Below, piece after piece: positions 56,641-64,000 of a stretch of 64,000 nt of DNA (position 1 is the stretch's first letter; the number at the start of each line of letters is the position of its first letter). Location: positions 50,616,758 to 50,680,757 of the forward strand of contig OX485805.1 of the NCBI GenBank assembly GCA_950295325.1, read 5' to 3'. The stretch comes from Polytrichum commune. Lineage: Eukaryota > Streptophyta > Polytrichopsida > Polytrichales > Polytrichaceae. Made by a program: the position numbers and the translations under genes. The notes below the pieces were generated by a model. The model was not told where the DNA came from. It searched no databases and saw only the letters and a list, made by a program, of their open reading frames with translations.

Positions 56641-57523
56641 TCTGCTACTATTGCTGCATATATATCAAGGCTATCCATCCACACAATTATTTGCAGAAGA
56701 GGACAGATTCATTGATGAGTTCATATGTAGATCTGCAATTTGTAGCTTAACAGAATTATCCGTGTCTGACTTATTTGTATTTCATACTTGTCTAACTTGT
56801 ACAGGCTATCGTGGTATCTAACTTAGTGTTCAATAATCGAGTTTTTTGGATTGCGGCGGAGGATACATAATGCGTTCGTAGAGTTACAGTTTGATTCAAG
56901 GAAATGGATTTTGAATTCCTTTGCATTATCCTTCAAGGGTACGGATTTTGGGTTTTGGATATGACATGGATTTGGCATCCTTCAAGGATACGTATATTTC
57001 ATCTGTGGTATCGGATATGGTATTTTAGGTGTAGGTCATTCCATGTCACTGCTGCAAAATGCTACTTATGTTTCCTCATGGCTACAAAGACATAAGACGA
57101 ACGTAGACTTGTATTAACTCTGTTGGTCAAACTTTGGGTCAGTTGCCCCAAAAACGAGTTTGGGAGCTTATGCATAAAGTGACCTGTCTTGTTAAATTAA
57201 GGCTTCAAATTAATAAGTTCTCTAAAGAGGGCGTATGAAACTCTCTAGTGTTCCAAGAAATCATGTCAGTGCAAGTGAGTAGAACAATGACGAGCTATGA
57301 AGTTGGTTGCAAAGGCAAGCCTCAACAATCTCCGAAACACAATTGGACAACATTTTGAGATTCAACCAAACTCTCGTATGCTACTGCAAATTTGAGTGTT
57401 GTTTAAGCCAAGATCTAAAGTTTGTTACATAAGTAATGGATAGCGAGTATTGGGAGTGGATGCAATAGATTTGAGACTAGGTGAACAAAGAGTGTGAAGT
57501 CTAAAGGCTTGAGTGTGGCATGG
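56641..57523. other. Gene-empty region
   Basis: Short reading frames only. Nothing was recognised. Confidence 0.4.
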
Positions 57524-57528
57524 CAATG

Positions 57529-59034
57529 TGTCAGCCACAAACCCCCACCCTTATGCGTCGTAGTCCAGGTGGAAGTTTGTAGCCAACACTTACTGCTCGA
57601 TGTTCACCATGCTTTGACATGTGTGGGGATCCCACCAGTGTTCCACAATTCCCCAATTTGATTCAATAAAACAAGATACAAGCATTAAGAAATGCTCTTA
57701 CTACCTAATTTCCCCTTCCCACTAAATCACCCTTTTCCACCTCCTAACAACCGAGTCATACGGTATGTTAATCAATGGAGTCTAAATGGGTTTCAACTAA
57801 GAACTCCACTTCCCTCAAGGCTAATATCTTCAATCCTCCCTAACCCCCTATTTACCCTAGCCTAACCCCCCTCCTAATCACTTCAGCTAATGGGTACTAT
57901 CTATCAGACCCCTAACAACACCGGCCTTACGCCTCAGTCCTCCTTAATCCTCCGGGAATCTACGCTGTCCTCCTCCCCGAAGTGCCCGTCAACGCCCGTC
58001 ACAGGGTCGGTTGGGACCAGCAACTTAGTTCTCTCTCCTCCCGCTGCTGTCCACCTTCGGCTCTCCCTGCCTTACCCAAAGAAGGTAGCTCAGCACCCAG
58101 CTGCCTTGCTTGCTGCCTCCTTAGACGTACCTGATCACACCTCCAGCTGGCACACCCCATTGTTCCACTGCCCTGGCGCACAACCTTGAACTCACTGGAT
58201 CTCTCCGCATCCTCTTCGAGGAACAATCCCGACCCTGCACAACTGATTCTAAGTGCGACCAGAACCTCTGATCCATTACCCCAAGTGTGCTCAGCTCAGT
58301 TTCGAATTCGACATGCCTTGTCCAGCCAATTTCACCTGTGACTCCCAATGCTGCAATGGTGGCATTCCATCCGTCCTCCCTCCAATCCCTGAGTTGATTG
58401 TGGTCGCAATGATGCCTCCACCCCAAACCACAGATTCAACCAAAGAAGAATGCCAAACCAAATCCCCTTCCCGTGTTTTTGAGCCTTGCGCCCCCGTCTC
58501 TGTCCATTCAACCATTCAATCCCTTGCTGCTCCATTACCTCGGCCTGCCTACCCTCTGGGTCCTTACCAGCCCATCCCCCTTTGGCGAGTTGTCTCCCTG
58601 AGCTGGTTCGCAGCCTCCTCGTCCATCCCCCCAGCCGCATAGACACCGCCCCAGCAAACCCCCAGCAGCTAACGGAACCCAACGGCCTGAAACCCAACCG
58701 TCCCCTCCGAGGGCCTGGATCCGAGATTCTCTAGGTTGTTTGGAATCCCCTGCCTAATTCGAACAGTTCGCCTTCCTTCCTTGGTCAATTTAACTGATGG
58801 CTCTACAAGCCTTGGTCGTAAACAATTCAATCTCCCTAATCAAATCCTAAGTACCCCCTAGTTTTTGCTTATCCTTCTACGGCACAAGAACTAATGTCCC
58901 CTTCCTAACTTAATTCTACTAAAATACTAAGCTTCACTCTTTTAATGTTTTGATACAGTAATATTAAATCCAAACTCAACCCTCACTCCATTCTAAACTT
59001 AACACCCATGTGGGCACATGCTTTTGGGCTCACA
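57529..59034 (+). mobile_element. Solo LTR, family 1, copy 3
   Basis: It starts TGTCAGCCACAAACCCCC and ends TTTTGGGCTCACA. The perfect 5-bp duplication CAATG lies at 57524-57528 and 59035-59039. At 1506 bp it is longer than the other two copies because of a C-rich, proline-codon-like middle (about 57900-58740). Reading frames there are open on both strands but look like compositional effects. No internal retrotransposon sequence adjoins it. Confidence 0.85.
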
Positions 59035-59039
59035 CAATG

Positions 59040-59315
59040 GTGCTAGGTTATGCAAAGCGGCTCAAAGGCCATGTGAACACTCCGATGGCGCCTAAAGGGG
59101 GTCAAAATGCAAGCGGAGTAGGACAACGTGCTGAGGGAGGAAACGCACATTAAATACCCAATGTGGGATCAATGATGAATCCCTTGAGAGCGGTCAAAGG
59201 GGATATGCTACCTTAGGGGATGGTGTGAAATAGCAACGGGATATTGATCAATTTTGGATCCAAAGTAGTGCACATTGGTCATATAGAGATCCAACCACAG
59301 ATCGACCACCTTGCA
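59040..59315. other. Short spacer between LTR and hAT-like element
   Basis: No gene or repeat was recognised in this 275-bp stretch. Confidence 0.4.
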
Positions 59316-60000
59316 TCCAGGGGTGGACTCTTCATACCACATACGAACTAATATGAGTGTAAGCAGGGATGTTATTTGAGGCGCTAGTGCACATATTATA
59401 CATAAGAGAGAGAGGTTTTCTTTTTCTCTAGTGTGCACATCTAAATAATTAAGGCTATTAATTTTTTGGAGTAATGGTGGATGTACAAAAGGGGACCCTA
59501 AGGTTTACAGGAAAAATGACAATAGATGTGTTAGCTTCATCCACTTTATGTTTTCATCTAGTGCTGTCAAGGTCCTTAACGACTACCATGTTTGTTCTTC
59601 ATAGGGTTTGCATTTGAGTTCTAAGTTTTTACAAACTAGAGGGTTCCTTTAGTTTGGTCTTTGGATTGTGGCTAAGTTATTAATATGCTCTTGTCTTTAT
59701 TTGTTTGAAACAAACGTTGACTTACATCCTATGGATGAAAATACATTCAATGACTTTTTAAGTGGAAAGTGAAAGTGGATTTTACATGTAATGAAGGCCT
59801 ATTTAATTCATGATTTTTAATTTGTATATGTAGTGGAGACATTTATCACATTAAAATCAAAAGCTTAGTATAAACACATGAGTCCATTTTCTAGCATGCT
59901 ATCAATATGTATATATCTACTTCTCATATATAGGGGGCTTAATCTTATAGTGACCCACGCATGTGATTTGGGTTTTTCAATGAAGAGGCCACCCCCTAGG
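59316..60000 (+). mobile_element. hAT-like non-autonomous element, copy 2
   Basis: Left end TCCAGGGGTGGACTCTTCAT and right end ATGAAGAGGCCACCCCCTAGG are inverted. The 8-bp duplication is ACCTTGCA at 59308-59315 and ACCTTGTA at 60001-60008, with one change. Its interior matches the 5436-5975 copy and the 17.4-kb fragment. It is non-coding. Confidence 0.8.
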
Positions 60001-60008
60001 ACCTTGTA

Positions 60009-61150
60009 CAACATACGATCATTGGTAAGTTCATTGATCATAGACTTGATAATGTAGCTCAAATCATATGGTTAGCAAGCATTTATTTCAAGTTTGACAC
60101 GAGAGTGTGGTTGGGTTGCAACAAATGGGCATTGGGAACGTTCATGCGGCATATTGGCAAAACACTACCCAAACTAGACCAATATGGCTTAACCCAACTA
60201 GTGGAAATGGGCACAATAAGGATAGTTGTCAGAATTTTTAAGCACTACATTTGGGTTAGCACAAGAGGTGAAGGGTGTGAACAACTTTATGATCAACAAA
60301 ATTTTGAAGAAGATAACTTATTGGGGGTCAAGAAACCTTTTGTTAGCATGACGACGATTCAATCAAATACTTGCATCCACTTTGTGGTTCTTTATCGCAG
60401 TTTGGGCAGAAACATGGAAAACAATCAAAAACATTAAGGGGCTACTTAGAGACTACCTATGGGGAGGACAATTTGGACATGTCCAAGCTAGAATGTCATA
60501 GACTGACTATTATGCTAAACTAAAGAATGGGGGTCTTAGTTTCATTGTCCTAGAAGCAACCACAAAGAATCTTATAGTGTAATTGTTTGTTAAGGCATTT
60601 GATGGTGGGACATCAAATATTCACATCCTTCACAAAGCAAATGGTTTCGCTATTAGCATCATTGATACCATGAAAGTTAACCCTGGACACAAACAACCAT
60701 GGAGACCCCTTGATTGGCAATACAAGGTCTTTGAAAAGAAAATCCCGGCTTCAATGAGCAAGCTAACCATAATTCAATTACTTTTTAAAGGGATTATGTT
60801 ATGGACAATTTGGGTGGAAATAAATGATTTCACGCTTAACAACAATAGATGGGACATTGTGAAAACTCACCAAATGATTTGGCAAGGGTTGTTGGAGTAT
60901 GCTAGGATCGCATGGGAAATCGTTTGCAAAGAAACAGACAAGGCTATCAAATTACAAAGATGTGGTTGGGGACTATGATGAAATCCAGGGGGGAACCGAG
61001 CTACTCTACCATAGGGACAATACAAGAACTATGCATTCGAATATCAAAGCGCCCAATGTTGGCTTAGTTGATCATGCTTACAATGTATATGGAGAGAGGT
61101 GTATTATGGCTTAATCGGGTGCACCTAAGAGAGTCCACCATGCTCTCTTC
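60009..61150 (+). pseudogene. LINE (non-LTR retrotransposon) 3' end remnant
   Basis: Broken frames in one direction resemble the last part of a plant LINE ORF2. There is a RDYLWGG motif and YYAKLKNGGLSFIVLEATTK near 60440-60565. Then comes WRPLDWQYKVF, and then GIMLWTIWVEINDF and MIWQGLLEYARIAWE (about 60790-60920), typical of the region after the reverse transcriptase. Stop codons at about 60436 and 60580 and missing upstream domains show it is dead. The hAT-like element just before it may have interrupted it, but I could not recognise the LINE on the far side. Confidence 0.55.
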
Positions 61151-61249
61151 TACAGGTCCCTAGTGGCTTTTTACGTGGTCTTGACATTGAAATAAAGTTC
61201 TCAATTGCACCCCCCCCCCCCCCAAACACCCCCACACAATATGGATATA

Positions 61250-61870
61250 TCTCTATTACCTATTCCACCGATTTTAAGCTAAAAGACTCAAAAACAACAA
61301 GGATAGCTATATTGAGTGCAAATTATGGATAACTCTATTACCAAGTTCCACCAATTCTAACTTACGAGACTCGCACAAAAGAAGTTCAAGAATGCTTCCC
61401 ACAAGTTCTACTGAAAGCTCGAGATGTCTCATCAGTCAAGAGTACCTACCGGCTTTTCAACAATTTCCGTTGTGTTCTAAAATACCATGAATAGTCAAGC
61501 ATGGCTCACAGAGTATTTAAGAAAGGGCTCATGAGGCGCACTTCTCAGCAAATTTTGTGATGTAAGAATAGTAGGGAGCAGATGTGCCCTTTCAGTGCCT
61601 TGATCATATCATCACCCAAGACATGCATACTTTGATCAACCTGCCCTGTCCTTGAACCTGCTCCCGCCTATTCAATCAAACAATGTGGGACAGAATTTCC
61701 ACAAAAAGTATGCCCACAATCACCTCCACGTACAGCCTTATCATGTTTTTTAAATTGTGTCCTTCGAAGTAAGAAATGGTGGTCTCTTGGGGCAACTGTG
61801 ATGAATTTTTTCTGTGTCTTCGAGTCTGATCTTGGAACTTGACCATGTGAAGTAGAAGTCGTCTGATTTC
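61250..61870 (+). repeat. Unclassified repeat, copy 2
   Basis: A shorter relative of 55541-56640 lacking the duplicated middle. It contains TCCACAAAAAGTATGCCCAC and CTTCGAGTCTGATCTTGGAA. A C14 run lies just upstream at about 61210-61223. Confidence 0.55.
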
Positions 61871-61972
61871 ATGAACTCTACTAAATTGTATTTTAAACTA
61901 GAATCATCAGGATGTTCTTGTGCAGTTCTTCATGGGATCCAAGGTGTTCAATCACCACAAGAGAACTCGTCC

Positions 61973-62178
61973 ATTGTAACCCTATGTTGCGACTTGGCCA
62001 TTGCGACCCATGGCTAGAGAATGCATAAATAAATCATTTTGGTTGTCAACCGGAGGTTTCGGTTACCCATTGTCCAAAAACTGCAGCCAAAAACCTTTGG
62101 TTGACAACCAAAGTGATTTCATCATGTATTTTCTCGCCATGAGTTGCAATGGCCAAGTCGCAACGGATGGTTGTAATG
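61973..62178. repeat. Foldback element, 206 bp
   Basis: ATTGTAACC, GTTGCGACTTGGCCATTGCG and TCATTTTGGTTGTCAACC at the left are mirrored by GGTTGACAACCAAAGTGATT, GCAATGGCCAAGTCGCAAC and GGTTGTAAT at the right. Arms of about 90 bp enclose a short loop. I could not identify a target duplication. Confidence 0.75.
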
Positions 62179-64000
62179 ATCAAGTTTTCTTTAGGTGAAC
62201 ATTTGAGTGTTCAAGTTCTTGTATCCTTGAAGAATACAAATATTTGAGATACATATTTGAAACCAAGCCCAAGGGGAGTCAATGTAACATTTTTTCATTT
62301 CAACATTATTGGTTGCATTCATTCCAATTTTGTGGTCAACTTACTTGGGTTACATTTGCCTTGATACCCACGAATGTGATCCAAGGATTAGAACTTAAAG
62401 ATGGGTCTTATCAATGTAACAATTGGTGACCCTTGACAACATGATTTTTAAATAGTCTTATGCAAATAGGGATTAAAAACAGGGATGAGCCCACAATCAA
62501 GACACCTTTTGAGCTGCATGTTTCAGTGTACCATAACATTTTCCACATAAACCCGCCAATTGCTAAGATGAGTTGTTTGAATCTAGAAGCCATTTGCATA
62601 ATAACAAAGTAATATTCGGAATTGCCTCATCCTGTTAGTAATTGCAAAACATGAAGATTGTAGTTTCACGTTTCAGAATTGGAGTTGAAATGCAAAATTT
62701 ATAGGTCAATGTGAAGACTCTTTCTCTTTATAGAGACCACATAAGCCCTCCTATCAACCACACTAGTCAATTTTTTTAAATGTTGAATAGTGTACAATAG
62801 TGTACAATTTGAGTACATTGATACAATCTCATCGTGACACCTCTCTTTTTAGTGACCATTCTTAACTACAAGCCTTGATGTATACCACTCAAATATAGGT
62901 TCCGATTAGGAAGAGGGACCACATAATGCCCACATACCTTACATGTTGCAGAGTTGAGGGTATCTATGTTTGCTGGATATAATTTGAAATTTTGATAAAA
63001 TTGTGTTCAACAAACATCTCCATTCACAGTCCTAAATTGACAAAATTCATCTTTAGTCTCAAGAACATGAGAATGTTGATGGGGCCAAGACACTACGTTT
63101 AAGTAAATCTAGACTTGTGCATGAATTTTGGACTTTATAAAATTGCATGCATGTACTTCTATGTGCAGACCTATGATAGACATGACAAAAGTTAGTGGTA
63201 GGTGTGGACTATATCTCTTGTTATGAACATATTCTTGTTGCATGCACACATCTAGAGTGGTTTTTTAAGGACATCACTTTTCAAAGCATTGTATAATCAA
63301 GCTTTTTATCATATGCTTCTAGTATTCTCCCTCCAAATAATTTTTGTTTTGCTTTATGCATCTATCAACAGTGCAAACAATGCTCTTGAATATATTATAA
63401 TTTTTGAACAATTCTTAGGTTTATATGTACTTAAATTCTAGTTTGGAGAGCGTTTTGCATTTCGGGGGCCAGAAAGATGACTCCATTGATGATGGGCACA
63501 GGAGTATAGTAAGGTCGATTCAGTCACATTACGAGATAGACTGGTCACCCAAGTGATTCATACATTGTTACAAAGGAGGTATCATGATTCCTCCCCTCTT
63601 TTCAAGCAGTATAAGACTTCTAATCTGATTTTCGGTTCCTACATACACGTGAGCAAAAAATATTGGATTGGGAAAGAGAGATTGATCGAAATAATTAAGT
63701 ATCCAATGCAGCCCTGCACTACTCCAATCCGCAACCCACTCCTACTCGGTCTCATCAGACACTGATTCAAAGTGCTGGTTTGGCATTAGTATACTTGAGA
63801 TATTTGAAGGTTCAAAGAATGAATCAGAGGCCCACCCACCTGACCCAGTTAAAGAATCTACTCAACCCAAATGGTAGGCCATAGTCCTTCACAACTGCAG
63901 GCTCGTTCCGGGCTGTCCTCCCTTTGCTCCACACATAAATACCCCTTTCGAGTCTGTTTCCAGGCACTGTGTTGTCCAGGATGAATGCCACAAGGAATGC
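62179..64000. other. Gene-empty region to the end of the window
   Basis: Only short reading frames without recognisable motifs are present. The window end could cut a feature, but I see no evidence of one. Confidence 0.35.

Noticed and set aside
57890..58740. Proline-rich frames on both strands (up to 129 codons)
   Set aside because: They lie inside a solo LTR with defined borders and reflect a C-rich tract. No known domain was seen.
1..64000. tRNA, rRNA, CRISPR array or bacterial-type operon
   Set aside because: I saw no paired tRNA A/B-box structure, rRNA core sequence, regularly spaced direct repeats or gene clusters. The intron-containing genes are eukaryotic.

Overview
This is a window of nuclear DNA from a land plant. 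The signs are plant-type introns, a ROOT HAIR DEFECTIVE SIX-LIKE (RSL) bHLH gene, a GPI-anchored family-17 beta-1,3-glucanase with an X8/CBM43 domain, plant-style transposons and short TTTAGGG telomere-type repeats. Most of it is AT-rich and repeat-filled with few genes. That would fit a medium to large genome, and the RSL sequence is compatible with a seed-free plant (moss, lycophyte or fern), but the species cannot be fixed from this sequence.

Layout. 0-20 kb is repeat-rich: miniature elements (two PIF/Harbinger-like families with TTA/TAA duplications, a hAT-like family with 8-bp duplications, a CACTA-like pair) and a solo LTR. About 20-34.9 kb is a gene island almost free of recognisable transposons. 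It holds two convergent host genes: the RSL bHLH on + (six coding exons, 23638-28801) and the glucanase on - (five coding exons, 30170-33864). I placed the exons by hand from GT/AG sites, reading phase and protein motifs. 35-64 kb is again transposon-dominated: foldback elements, a chimeric MITE, a three-level nest at 38.9-41.4 kb, a decayed hAT-type transposase, a complete pogo/Tigger-like transposon with an intact 841-codon transposase (44787-48517), a second unrelated decayed DDE transposase, another hAT-like element carrying a different solo LTR, a third solo LTR of the first family, and a LINE remnant.

How the genes work together. The two host genes have no shared pathway that I can show. 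RSL proteins control outgrowth of tip-growing cells such as root hairs and rhizoids. GPI-anchored X8 glucanases act at the plasma membrane, cell wall and plasmodesmata. This glucanase keeps its acid/base glutamate, but its nucleophile glutamate is replaced by serine, so it may be a non-catalytic callose binder.

The most interesting structures are the nested insertions, which can be ordered in time because the window itself contains the related empty sites; the four solo LTRs, three of them with perfect 5-bp target duplications; the intact pogo-like element with imperfect 25-bp TIRs and TA duplication; the glucanase missing its nucleophile; and a tandem array in the RSL intron that mimics exons. 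I found no CRISPR, operon, tRNA or rRNA, and nothing that amounts to a wholly new system.
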